From NCBI GenBank assembly GCA_036897485.1, contig JAYMTF010001700.1:1-21810 (forward strand): 21,810 bases of DNA. Direction: 5' to 3'. Shown here one piece after another: positions 13,601 to 21,651 of this stretch; positions within the stretch are counted from its first letter, which is position 1, and the number at the start of each line of letters is the position of its first letter. A program made the translations under genes and the position numbers. The DNA is from Pelargonium nanum. Lineage: Eukaryota > Streptophyta > Magnoliopsida > Geraniales > Geraniaceae. The notes under the pieces were generated by a model. It was not told where the DNA came from. It made no database searches and was given only the letters and a program-made list of their open reading frames with translations.

Positions 13601-13606
13601 GAGTGA
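1621..13606 (+). CDS. CAND1: CAND1, cullin-associated NEDD8-dissociated protein 1 (28 coding exons)
   Basis: CAND1 is a HEAT-repeat solenoid that wraps unneddylated cullin-RBX1 and exchanges SKP1/F-box modules on SCF ubiquitin ligases. In Arabidopsis (also called ETA2) it is needed for normal auxin response. Exons: 1621-1656, 1777-1946, 2775-2985, 3662-3827, 4079-4208, 4533-4647, 4759-4916, 5002-5125, 5432-5482, 5565-5647, 6478-6562, 6644-6745, 6852-6950, 7790-7900, 7978-8061, 8138-8278, 8902-8994, 9146-9267, 9378-9540, 9619-9858, 10262-10510, 10608-10784, 10882-11028, 11148-11264, 11999-12167, 12848-12925, 13008-13146, 13510-13606. The sum is 3657 nt, or 1218 residues plus TGA, against about 1219 in Arabidopsis. 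The protein starts [18 protein letters not shown] and ends [10 protein letters not shown], both near-identical in kind to plant CAND1. All introns are GT-AG except intron 10 (GC-AG). No frameshift or premature stop is seen, so the gene looks intact. Boundaries were placed by matching remembered family sequence and by phase. Confidence 0.95.
1947..3661 (+). other. CAND1 introns 2 and 3 (long, no internal feature)
   Basis: Intron 2 spans 1947-2774 and intron 3 spans 2986-3661, on either side of exon 3 (2775-2985). Both are AT-rich with GT-AG ends. Short open frames at 1904-2086, 2189-2377 and 3123-3314 have no recognisable protein character and mostly lie in intron. I see no transposon ends, RNA gene or repeat inside either intron. 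Confidence 0.7.
4849..5043 (+). other. CAND1 acidic loop (exons 7-8)
   Basis: Residues about 307-343 form an Asp/Glu-rich loop with a run of glutamates, running from [16 protein letters not shown] to [20 protein letters not shown]. It is split by intron 7 (4917..5001). In the human CAND1-CUL1 structure an acidic insertion sits at the same place between N-terminal HEAT repeats. The segment after it, [10 protein letters not shown], is the conserved start of the next HEAT repeat. The loop is low-complexity and likely to vary in length between species. Confidence 0.8.
5648..6477 (+). other. CAND1 intron 10, a GC-AG intron
   Basis: Exon 10 ends in a partial serine codon (AG) and the next bases are GCAAGT, a close match to the U2-type GC donor AG|GCAAGT. 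The acceptor is CTGCAG at 6472-6477. Splicing here restores the frame into PRWLLKQEV, matching plant CAND1. The nearest GT, four bases downstream at 5652, would run straight into a TAG stop at the start of exon 11. The interior is AT-rich and holds nothing else I can identify. Confidence 0.88.
6951..8901 (+). other. CAND1 introns 13-16 region
   Basis: Intron 13 (6951-7789, 839 bp) and intron 16 (8279-8901, 623 bp) are the long introns here, separated by exons 14-16. Both are AT-rich with normal GT-AG ends. An open frame at 7185-7385 is inside intron 13 and has no recognisable character. The minus-strand open frame at 7960-8331 is the antisense shadow of exons 15-16. No repeat or RNA gene was seen. 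Confidence 0.65.
9859..10261 (+). repeat. Simple repeats in CAND1 intron 20
   Basis: Intron 20 contains a TTA/TTG trinucleotide stretch around 9887-9911 and an uninterrupted run of 17 T residues at 9960-9976. Both are ordinary simple-sequence repeats likely to vary in length between individuals. The rest of the intron is AT-rich and otherwise unremarkable. Confidence 0.85.
11365..11905 (+). repeat. Diverged tandem duplication (~250 bp x2) in CAND1 intron 24
   Basis: Intron 24 (11265-11998) holds two adjacent direct copies, about 11365-11650 and 11651-11905. Shared landmarks in order are CTGCAAnTTTTCTTGTGAT, TGAACTTGTG, CTGCTTATGTTCTTTTTC, GAAATCAAAG, GAGCTAA, ATATGAGGTTT and CCGCCTTCCC. The copies differ by many substitutions and small indels, so the duplication is not recent. 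Copy 1 additionally carries a perfect 32-bp tandem repeat (11431-11462 and 11463-11494), which must be much younger. No coding or splice role is evident. Confidence 0.9.
12241..12562. mobile_element. Foldback MITE-like element in CAND1 intron 25
   Basis: About 95 bases at the left (12239-12337) are an imperfect inverted repeat of the right side (12471-12564). Matching landmarks read inward from both ends are GATTAACT, CATTTTnGTCC, TGAATTAATTTT, GTCAATA and GGTCCCTCAA. The element is about 322 bp, lacks any coding capacity, and is flanked by TA on both sides, as expected for a Tc1/mariner-type target, though the TA could also be part of the inverted repeat. The GGTCCCT(C/G)AA style of sequence is common in plant foldback elements. 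Superfamily assignment is uncertain. Confidence 0.8.
13235..13434. mobile_element. Non-autonomous hAT-type MITE in CAND1 intron 27
   Basis: A 200-bp element is bounded by imperfect terminal inverted repeats: left TAGAGCTAACAA (13235-13246) and right, on the minus strand, TAGAGCTGCCAA (13434-13423), 10 of 12 matching. It is flanked by an 8-bp near-perfect target duplication, ACTGAGAG at 13227-13234 and ACTGAGGG at 13435-13442. Eight-base duplications and TAGnGCTG-type ends are typical of hAT elements. The interior is richer in G/C than the surrounding intron and contains GGGTT/AACCC tracts. It has no transposase and sits well clear of the splice sites. Confidence 0.87.
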
Positions 13607-15173
13607 ACGCGATGCTAATCTTCAAACTCTTCTGGCAAATGAGTGGACAAAATAGGATGTGGTCTCATGAGAGACGAAAACAGTGAAATCGATACATATG
13701 ACTTTTGGGGACACAATCAAATGAAAAACAAAATGCCGAAGAAGCTCAGTAGCATGGAACATGAAGAACCTGTTGAACTAGGCAGTGTAATTGGATCTTG
13801 TGCATGGCTTTCATTGTATAGTGTCAAAACATATTTGTTTCTTTTACTCATATTGACCCAAAGTTCAGTGACCATTATTTTGTGTTACAGTGGAAGTGAT
13901 CTATGTTGGTTATTTGCTTGACAACGTACCATACAGAACACATATGATTGCTTTGTTGTTGAAACAAACTCGTGCAGATTAATTTTTCGAAATGGAGTGA
14001 GAATCGTTCTCATTCTCATTCCCACTCCATTTTTACGCCAAAAAGATTTGTATCCAAATACGTAGAATGAGGGTTGAAGTTTCATTTTCATTTGTGATCC
14101 TCGCACATAATTCTTTTTCCAATTCAAACTATTTCTCGTCTTTTTCAGTTCCCCTAAACGAGAAAAAATTATCAGTCAAGTTGCGGGTTTGGAATTGGCT
14201 AAAGTCAATAGAGAGATGTCATCTTACGAACCAACACTTGTATTGTCTTAATAAATTTGTGGGTGCCGAGGGTTTCTTTGGATCCAATTCTTCTGGTACT
14301 GAATTTTAGCTTGCTACTTCAAAACTACGTTAAATTTGTGATGACTTATTTTTACTACAAAAGTCAACTTTTATTATTATATAAACTAACTAATTCGTCT
14401 TAATTTTATTTGCATGAGCTAAGTACAAATTTCGAGAATACAAAAATATAAGTCGCAACTTAGGTTAAATCAAACTACAACATTACATCGCTTTATTAAG
14501 AATTACTCATACCTATTTCACCCTAATTTAATTTAGTTCACATAATGCACACTAAAATCATATAATCCTTTAAACAATTTTTCTCTTCGTATAACCACCC
14601 TTATATATGTGTACATTTTATTTATTGCATGAAATATTAGATTATGATTGAGAAGACCAGTTGCAACTCTACAATTGAAGTCATTTGTTGTCAACAACCA
14701 TTCGATATACTCTCAACCGTCATTTGAATTTGATTTCTTTCGTAATTTTTTTAAAATTTTGATGCGAACTTAGAGATGTGATTTTTTGTTTTAAAATATT
14801 TATAACCAAATAAAAACAAAATTTGTCAAATTTAACATACAATTTGTGTGTATGAATTGGAAGAATTAAATTTTTGTGGCATCCTAGAAATATATTAGTA
14901 ATATTGGGTCATATGCAGTAGATAACGAGAAAAGAGTACCTCTTCAGCAATTTCACTTAGATTCGAAATTTCGAATAAACCGATCTTTTTAATTAAATTT
15001 AAATACCCAGATAGTTCATCGAAGAAGAGCCCTAGTTCGTCTTCTCTACTTTCTCCGATTCTCGTCTTCCCGTTTTTCACCGTTCAATTCAAAAATATCA
15101 GACAATTGCTCAATCATCTTCTTCTAATCCATCCCAAAATTCAAAGAATCGAAGCAAATTTTGAAAAAAGAAA
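13607..15173 (+). other. CAND1 3' end and intergenic spacer before SPF30
   Basis: The CAND1 3'UTR begins at 13607; its end is not certain. An AATAAA at 14250-14255 is a weak poly(A) signal candidate. Open frames at 13643-13921 and 14067-14309 have no recognisable protein features and lie where UTR is expected. A short hairpin lies at 13990-14032. From about 14310 to 14890 the DNA is very AT-rich with nothing identifiable. The SPF30 leader probably lies within about 14950-15173, where the + strand becomes rich in CT and TTC motifs typical of plant 5'UTRs. Confidence 0.6.
13990..14032. repeat. Short inverted repeat (hairpin) in CAND1 3' flank
   Basis: The 15-base arm AAATGGAGTGAGAAT (13990-14004) pairs with ATTCCCACTCCATTT (14018-14032) at 14 of 15 positions, with a 13-base loop. 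If transcribed in the CAND1 3'UTR it would form a stable stem. GGAATGAGAATG-like strings are also common at the edges of plant foldback transposons, so it may be a remnant of one; I could not find a matching far end or target duplication. Confidence 0.65.
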
Positions 15174-18100
15174 ATGCAGGGAGGTGGAGATGGCGGTGAA
15201 GAGCTTAGCATTCAAGAGCTCGCTTCTAATCTCTCTACCTACAAAATTAACCTTCAGCAGGTCATTTTATTTTTCTCTATAGTATATAAATTTTGGATTC
15301 TTATGGTATCGATCAAACTAGGGTTTTGTAAACCAATTGTGTTTGAATTTGGAATTTGGGTTTATGGGGTTATGTACTGTTTGGTCTCCGAGAAACCTCG
15401 TGATAGTTGTAATTTGAGAAAGAAGGAAATTAGCAAAAATTTAGTACTAATCCTATCCAGGTTTATAGTTTCGCTAGGGTTTATGGTTGTGAAATCTGGG
15501 AATAATTTTTTTGTAGACTTGTTTGTTTCTATTATATTTATAGGTAACACAATTTTGGTTTTCGAATTGTTGGTAGTGTGGCTGATATTTCTAGAGCTGT
15601 TAGGTTCTTGGTTGCTTAAAGAATCTTTTTTCTTGATCTCAATTGTAAAAAGTTTTTTTTTTGTTTATTATTTTAAATTAGCTCTTATAACCTTTGGTTT
15701 CCGAGAAACCTCGTAATTATTGTAATTTGAAAATGAAGGAAATTAGCAAAAATTTAGTACTTTTCTGCTAGTGTTAGAAAATAGTGTGACTAACCATATC
15801 CAGGTTTATAGTTTCGCTAGGGTTTATGGTTGTGAAATTTGGGAATAAATTTTTGTAGACTTGCTTGTTTCTATTAAATTTCTAGATAAAATAATTTTGG
15901 TTTTCGAATTGTTGGTAGTGTGGCTGATATTTCTAGGGCTGTTAGGTTCTTGGTTGCTTAAAGAATCTTTTTTTTTTCTTGATCTCAATTGTAAAAAGTT
16001 TTTTTTTTTTGGTTTATTATTTTAAATTAGCTCTTATAACTTCTTGTTGATGTTATCAAAATTGTCGGGTGATTTTTGTTGTTTTACTGCGGTTGATACT
16101 GAATTATATATCCTAATGTATTCTACTGTGTTAATATATTTGCTCTGATTTATAATAGTAAAGTATAATATAATGAATTATTGTGTACTTGAGATATTTT
16201 GTTTTGTTTCTTCTTTTGTCAAATGTCAATTAGTTGATGTATATACTGGCAATGACTTCTCTTTCAGGTCAGACAACTTTTGGTTGATGAACCTGGAAAC
16301 TCTGAGTATGCAGACATGGAAAAGGAGCTTGAAGAGGTGATCTTTTTCTGCCTTGTATTTTCCGTTCTTGTAAATTAGTAGAATATTCATTTATATCCTT
16401 ATTTTTATTGTGGCGTTATGAATCTATTCTGTTATATTTCATTCTTGTACCCATGTCATCTACTGGTGGAAAATTTGTTTTCAACAAACAGAATCTACAT
16501 CTTCTCTGACAATTTTGGATCACAAGGCCTGCTATAGATATTAATGTCAGGATTATATGTACTTTTCTTTCGTTTTTTTATTTGCTCCTTTGAAGCAATC
16601 ATCATGTTGCTCAAACAAGAAGCAGCAGCTAATAGCCAATGAATCAGTAAAGGTTTGTTTCGGTTATAGCAATGGAGGTGATGACTTTTCTCTTATGTAA
16701 AATGGGAGCTCTCTGGAGTTAAAAAATATTATATGTGAAAATTTTAGAGATGTCAAATTTCCCATCACCTCTATCTCGATTCTTGTGCAGGTGCTACTTG
16801 TCGTGATGGCCAGTCTGCATCTTCCCTGATTTCCGATGTTCACACAGATTCTAAGTTCGGCGATTATTTGGTCTTGAAATGCTAATGGTTGTAGTTATCT
16901 ATTTATAGTTGGACTGAAGTAGTTATATTGCAGGTGATATCTTTGACGGAAGAGCTCCTTGCAACTGCAAAGCAAAGTGAGATCTCTGTATCCAATATTG
17001 GGACAAGTGCCAATGGATCACCCGGTTTTGCCCATTCTATGAGAACCACACATCAAGAACTGGTAATTCATTCCTATAAATTTGATCCTGTGATTGCTAG
17101 TGGCTAGTGCTATGTAGTGGATTTGCTTCTCGTTTTCATGAAAAACATAGTTTATGCATGAACGTATGATGCAATGCTGAGGCTTGAGATATGTGTTGCA
17201 CATCTTGTCTACTCGTTAAATAACCTTGCGCATCTTTAATAGAGCATTGAGTGATAAAACTTATCTGCATTAGGGAACCAACTGTATTGTGGCTAGTGTT
17301 GAGCTAGGATGACATAGCACGTTAACACTTCTGAAAGTTATTACTGCTGATATTATTTGATATTATTTTGCTATTTTTTTTCATTCAGCCTTTTCTCCTT
17401 TCTACCCTCTTTGTGATTTAATTTTTTTGCCCAATACTCCCAATAGAATAAAACTATTGTTCTATTCTGATGAAAATTAACTGTTATCTTCTTATATCTC
17501 TGTTGATGTTGTTTAGCTCACTCTTCAGCTCATTTCTGCTGTTCTTTTTCTCTTTAGGAACTAGGAGATAGTTATTATGATCATCATGACAAATTTCCTA
17601 TTGGCACTAGAGTTCAGGCTGTTTGGAGTGAAGATGGAGAGTGGTATGTAAAGTAGCTGTTTTTACTTCATTCAGTTTGTGTTTCTTTGTATTTTTCATC
17701 TTCTTTCCTGTTTTCCTGTGTTTGATTAGTTAAATACTCAGGTATGACGCAACAGTTGAGGCACATACTCCAAATGGATATTTTATCACTTATAATGAAT
17801 GGGGGAACAAAGAAGAGGTATGTTGTTATATCCTGGCTTTATATATATTTTTTTGTTAGTGCATCCTTTTGCTTTTGGCAGCAATATTAGGAGTTTATGC
17901 TCTTGGGGATTCTTATTTTTATCCTGAAAATTTGACCTTTCCATCATTCTGTCATGTCTATGAAGGGTAGGAAGCAGTACAAAATCTTATTTTTCATATT
18001 TTGTAGCATCTTTACTTCATAAGGGAAGGCATTGTAAATGCTCCGTTATAAAAATGGATATTGCTAGCCACTTTAAATATGACTTGTTGTATTTTTTTCC

Positions 18101-19155
18101 TTAGAACTGACATTTATGGTTAAGTATGTCACCGGCATTTTGTGAACCCAGGTTGATCCTGATAATGTAAGGCCAATTCAAGAAGGGGCTGTTAATGCTT
18201 TGGTTGAAGCGGAAAAAGTAGCTGAAGCTACAAAACTAGCCATCAAACGGAAGATTGCACAAGCTGCTTCTGTTGACTTCCAATCGCGAAGTTTACCAGC
18301 AAAGCTCCGTATTGAGCCTGATGATCCTGAGGATGTGGTATGTTGACTTAAAATGTTTTCATGTGATCTGTGTAACTGTGGGTACTGTACTGAGGCTATT
18401 GGCTGTTTTTTTATATTCAATTTGGTTTATTTAGATCTGTATCTAGTGTTTGATGATTATTTTGTGTATTATCCTAATTAGTTGGTCCAATATCGTAGTT
18501 TTTGACAATGACCCCTAGGGTACGAGATAACATCATTGACATGTTGCTTGCTTCTCTATTTCATTCCTGAAAAAAGAAACTCCAATGAACTAACCTACTC
18601 AATTTTCCTGTTTGCTCTTTTATGTTTTTGGTTGATGGCTTTACATATTAAAATTCCATTTAGATTATGTGGAACTTGTGTTCTGATAGACTTTGACAAG
18701 TTTGCTAGCTGTTAAATATACAGAAAGCTGCGAAACGCAAGAAGATACATGCTTTTAAGTCGAAGATGCGGATGGAACAACTAGAAGTCACACAAAATAA
18801 GAGGCAAAATGCTTGGCAGCAGTTCCAGACTACCAAAGGCAGGGCTAAGAAGGTCTGTCTGTCTGATAAACATTGGATTTGCTCGAATAGTATACTCATT
18901 TGATTTGAGTTGTCGATAGTATGCTGTCCCTGGGATTTACTACGTAAGCTGACGTGTTGATTTTTTTGTTTACTTGGGTTTTACAAGGTTGGTTTCTTTT
19001 CGGGACGCAAGAAAGAGAGCATATTCAAGTCTCCTGATGACCCACATGGTAAGGTCGGGGTGACGGGTAGTGGGAAGGGATTGACAGATTTCCAGAAGAG
19101 GGAAAAGCACTTGCATCTCAAGGGTGGAGGGACAGCAGAGAATGATGAACAGTAG
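15174..19155 (+). CDS. SPF30: SPF30/SMNDC1-like Tudor-domain splicing factor (8 coding exons)
   Basis: This encodes a nuclear pre-mRNA splicing factor related to human SMNDC1 (SPF30). In the family, the Tudor domain binds symmetric dimethylarginine on Sm proteins, and the protein helps the U4/U6.U5 tri-snRNP join the pre-spliceosome. Exons: 15174-15260, 16268-16336, 16934-17062, 17558-17643, 17742-17817, 18152-18337, 18724-18852, 18988-19155. The total is 930 nt, giving 309 residues plus TAG; human SMNDC1 is 238. The start MQGGGDGGEELSIQELASNL matches plant SPF30 and is the only suitable ATG before the conserved N-terminal helix. The Tudor domain is at about residues 107-158, followed by a Lys/Arg-rich segment AAKRKKIHAFKSK (about 213-225) that may act as a nuclear signal. 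The C-terminal KKESIFKSP and KVGVTGSGKGLTDFQKRE strings are strongly conserved. All introns are GT-AG and the gene looks intact. Confidence 0.94.
15380..16041 (+). repeat. Tandem duplication (~313 and ~349 bp) in SPF30 intron 1
   Basis: Intron 1 (15261-16267) contains two head-to-tail copies, 15380-15692 and 15693-16041. Shared landmarks in order are CCGAGAAACCTCGT, GAAGGAAATTAGCAAAAAT, TATCCAGGTTTATAGTTTCG, GAATTGTTGGTAGTGTGGC, GGTTCTTGGTTGCTTAAAG and TTTTAAATTAGCTCTTATA. The copies are closely similar. Copy 2 has a roughly 30-base insertion after the TTTAGTACT stretch and longer T runs. The duplication lengthens the first intron, the position in plant genes where expression-enhancing sequence often sits. 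Any such effect is only inference. Confidence 0.93.
16337..17557 (+). other. SPF30 introns 2 and 3
   Basis: Intron 2 spans 16337-16933 and intron 3 spans 17063-17557, flanking exon 3 (16934-17062). Both have GT-AG ends and ordinary AT-rich content. I see no transposon ends, tandem repeats or RNA genes. The minus-strand open frame at 17018-17203 is an antisense shadow of exon 3 and intron sequence. Confidence 0.65.
17591..18178 (+). other. SPF30 Tudor domain (exons 4-6)
   Basis: Residues 107-158 run from KFPIGTRVQAVWSEDGEWYD to EEVDPDNVRPI and are split across exons 4, 5 and 6. In human SPF30 the dimethylarginine cage is formed by Trp83, Tyr90, Phe108 and Tyr111. Aligning WSEDG gives Trp118, Tyr125, Tyr141 and Trp144 here. 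All four cage positions are aromatic, so methylarginine binding is expected to be retained, with Tyr and Trp replacing the human Phe and Tyr at the last two. The alignment is by eye. Confidence 0.82.
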
Positions 19156-20048
19156 ATATTGTGCTTAATGACTAAGTGGTATTGTTCTCGTCTGTTGCTT
19201 CTTTAGTTTAATGGATGGCTGTTTTGTTCGGTTTCAGTCTACTATAACTATATTGTAGACAGTTCACACACTGACTGTTAAAAGGGTCATTTTGAGGATT
19301 TATGTAATATCAACATACTCAACTGTACTAAACTTGAGATCACATTGTCATCTTTTTCCTTCGTGTTTTCTACCGGGAAGTTCACATTATTAGTAAGTTT
19401 TGTTGTTGGCGTACCTTTTTATCCTCTTGTCCTTTGATCGGGTTGTCATTCTGCAGACCTGCACAAATGACCACAGAGAGAACTAAATTAGGGAATTTAT
19501 CAGGCAACATCTGATCTGCGCACAATGTTGCCTCGTTGATTCTGAGTATGGATCACCCTCGTACTTAGTATCCTCTAGTAGGCGATCTTCAGTCTAGGAG
19601 CGTGCTTTCCCTCTTGTACTCGGTGTACATTGGTCGGAGGTGAACTTAAGTCTAGGAGATTTGCAAGAGCGTTTCTAATGTTTATCTACATTTTGGGGCT
19701 CCTAAGGAAAGAGAGTGATACTTTATCATGTGAGTGCTTAACATCTACTTTAATATTTTTCTCTCTAATTGCTTAACACCCACTGCAATGAATATTAAGA
19801 AGAGAAAATGTGAAATAGTGAGACTTAGCGTTGAGTGTTAAGCGTAACATCTTATCCTTGACATATTTTTTTAGTACTTACTTCCATGTTTAATATCTCA
19901 ACTAAAGGGGTTTTAAGACTCTTAGCTCTAAATGAACTCGGGGTTAAAACGAAAGAAGGAAGAAAGAAGATTAGCAAATGTTAAGGGCTCGAGGCAGTTT
20001 ACACAAGAGATCGAATGGGCATTGAACGAATGAGTGTACTAATAACGA
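19156..20048 (+). other. SPF30 3'UTR and downstream spacer
   Basis: The 3'UTR begins right after the TAG and probably runs a few hundred bases; no canonical AATAAA is found close by, which is common in plants. Between about 19680 and 19900 there is a repeat-like patch in which a GCTTAACA(T/C)C(T/C)ACT module occurs twice, at 19736 and 19771, each followed by AATATT. This resembles decayed plant transposon sequence but no clear ends or target duplication were found. No gene is supported. Confidence 0.5.
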
Positions 20049-20518
20049 TGTTGGAACAATTGCTCGAACAAGGCCAACTGTCATGGTCTGAATGAACATG
20101 ACACAAAAATTTTACCCGAACGGCAAAATATAGCTCGGTAAAATGAAAGACTACACATGTGAGTGTCATGTGCATGAAGAATAACATGAAAGATTAAGCC
20201 CAAACATAAGGCCCAATACATGCGAGCCCAACACTTTACATGTTCCAAGACCAAGCCCAATTCTAATCTTATATGGAAGAATCTACAGGACAACTCTAGA
20301 ATTATGCTGAAAGTAAGAGATCATCAAGACAACTAGTCTCATCTGTTATAGTGTTGTAATCCTAGCCATCCATTTAGGTGACTAACTAGTATAAATAGGT
20401 GAGGGCTCATTTGCCCAAACCATCCCCATCTCTTTGTAATTTACCTATTGAGTAATATATGTACTCTTTTGGAATTGTGTGCTCGTTGTTCGTTGTTTTC
20501 CTTTCTTGCTTACTAACA
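20049..20518 (+). mobile_element. Solo-LTR-like element (probable LTR retrotransposon remnant)
   Basis: The segment starts TGTTGG and ends CTAACA, the inverted TG..CA ends typical of plant, especially Copia-type, LTRs. Inside are repeated GCCCAA/GGCCCA motifs (about 20197-20262), a TATAAATAGG box at 20390-20399 and a T-rich 3' part, in the order expected for U3, R and U5. No primer-binding site follows it and no polypurine tract precedes it, so it is not the end of an intact element here. Flanking 5-base sequences (AACGA and TTTTG) do not match, so a target duplication is absent or lost. No coding remains are visible. Orientation is inferred from the TATA box. Confidence 0.6.
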
Positions 20519-21651
20519 TTTTGCAAGAGAAATGTTGACTTAAACTTTTTATAGTGTTGAATGGTTTAGCAAATCTTTTGAGCCGTCACACAACGCTATC
20601 TAATGACTTATACGTTATTACACCACGACTGGCACTACATAATACATACATACACTTAATTAGTTTTAATGTAGATAAATTTTTTTTACGAGGGTTTGAG
20701 TCACATAGAGCATACTAAAATTGCATATTGGGTTGGTAAATTCGAGCAAATCCTTACCGGAAAACTTGAAGTTAAAAGATGCATAAACTAAATGTGCAAT
20801 TATGCTCCAATTAAGGCTTCTAATCCATACAATGTGGAATTGCAGGCCATCTTTTTCTTCTTACATATGCTAAACACTGTAATTTGCATATTATAGTATA
20901 TTATGTGATTTCTTTAATGCATGCATGAGTTTTAATATTAGATGTCTTGCTATGATGACTTATGTTTTTCTATTTTTATAAATGAGTAATTCGATAGATA
21001 GTGCTGAGGCTTATAATCTAGCTGTATAGAGTAAAATATTGTTTCTAGCACGTAAACCTATGTGACACAACTATTGTTTTTGTTATTTGCTATTTTAATG
21101 CAAGTATGGTGGTTTATAAAAAAAAATTGTGTAAATGACTAAAATGCCCTTACACAAATTAAACACTCCCAATAATTTTAGCTCACGATTAACTAAATAA
21201 ACCATCTCCCATGCACATATCATTCTTAACCAAACTTTCTCATATGATCTCTAGAGAAATTGAGATACATAAGAGGAGAGCAATGCTCCTTGTTTTCGAT
21301 CATGGGCGACGACATTGTGATATCTGGTGGAGACTCCGGCAATAGAAAACGAAACAACTAATGATCGAAATGATAAATTGAAAGAGTGTAAAACTCATGA
21401 TGTATGAAATTTTGAGCAGTAGATGGATATGATTGCACAATAAATAAATTCGAGTGTGGTGGCCAAATATTACTATAGCTTCTTCTCTAGTTCTTTTCTC
21501 TTTTATTTTTGAGGATGTTCTATACAAATTCGAGGTATTTCAAAGATACAAATTAAAGCTCAAATTAAATATTTGTATATTTTAATTTTTAAATGTACAA
21601 TAGTATTATACATTAAAAAAATAATAATAAATAAAAATACATAGTAGGCAT
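20519..21651. other. AT-rich intergenic region, no supported gene
   Basis: This stretch is AT-rich and I recognise no gene in it. The longest open frame (21300-21527, minus strand, 75 codons) has no familiar features. A short patch around 21285-21350 is less AT-rich and holds two overlapping short open frames: a 19-codon frame at 21302-21361 on the + strand (MGDDIVISGGDSGNRKRNN), and a 29-codon frame at 21226-21315 on the - strand starting MSSPMIENK. Neither can be tied to a family. Confidence 0.5.

Larger units (their letters stand above)
11148..13603 (+). other. CAND1 C-terminal TIP120-type region (exons 24-28)
   Basis: The last five exons encode residues about 1020-1218, covering the C-terminal HEAT repeats that in the family contact the cullin N-terminal region and compete with SKP1/F-box binding. 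Conserved strings include [19 protein letters not shown] at the start of exon 25 and [11 protein letters not shown] in exon 27. From memory, the Arabidopsis eta2-1 auxin-response allele changes Gly1069 to Asp. The corresponding glycine here appears to be Gly1068 in the VDLGPF string, and it is intact. Confidence 0.75.

Noticed and set aside
13643-13921. 92-codon open frame after CAND1 as a separate small gene
   Set aside because: It lies in the expected CAND1 3'UTR, ends in a hydrophobic low-complexity stretch and resembles no known family.
18178-18420. 80-codon minus-strand open frame
   Set aside because: It is antisense to SPF30 exon 6, a conserved coding exon, and has no features of its own.
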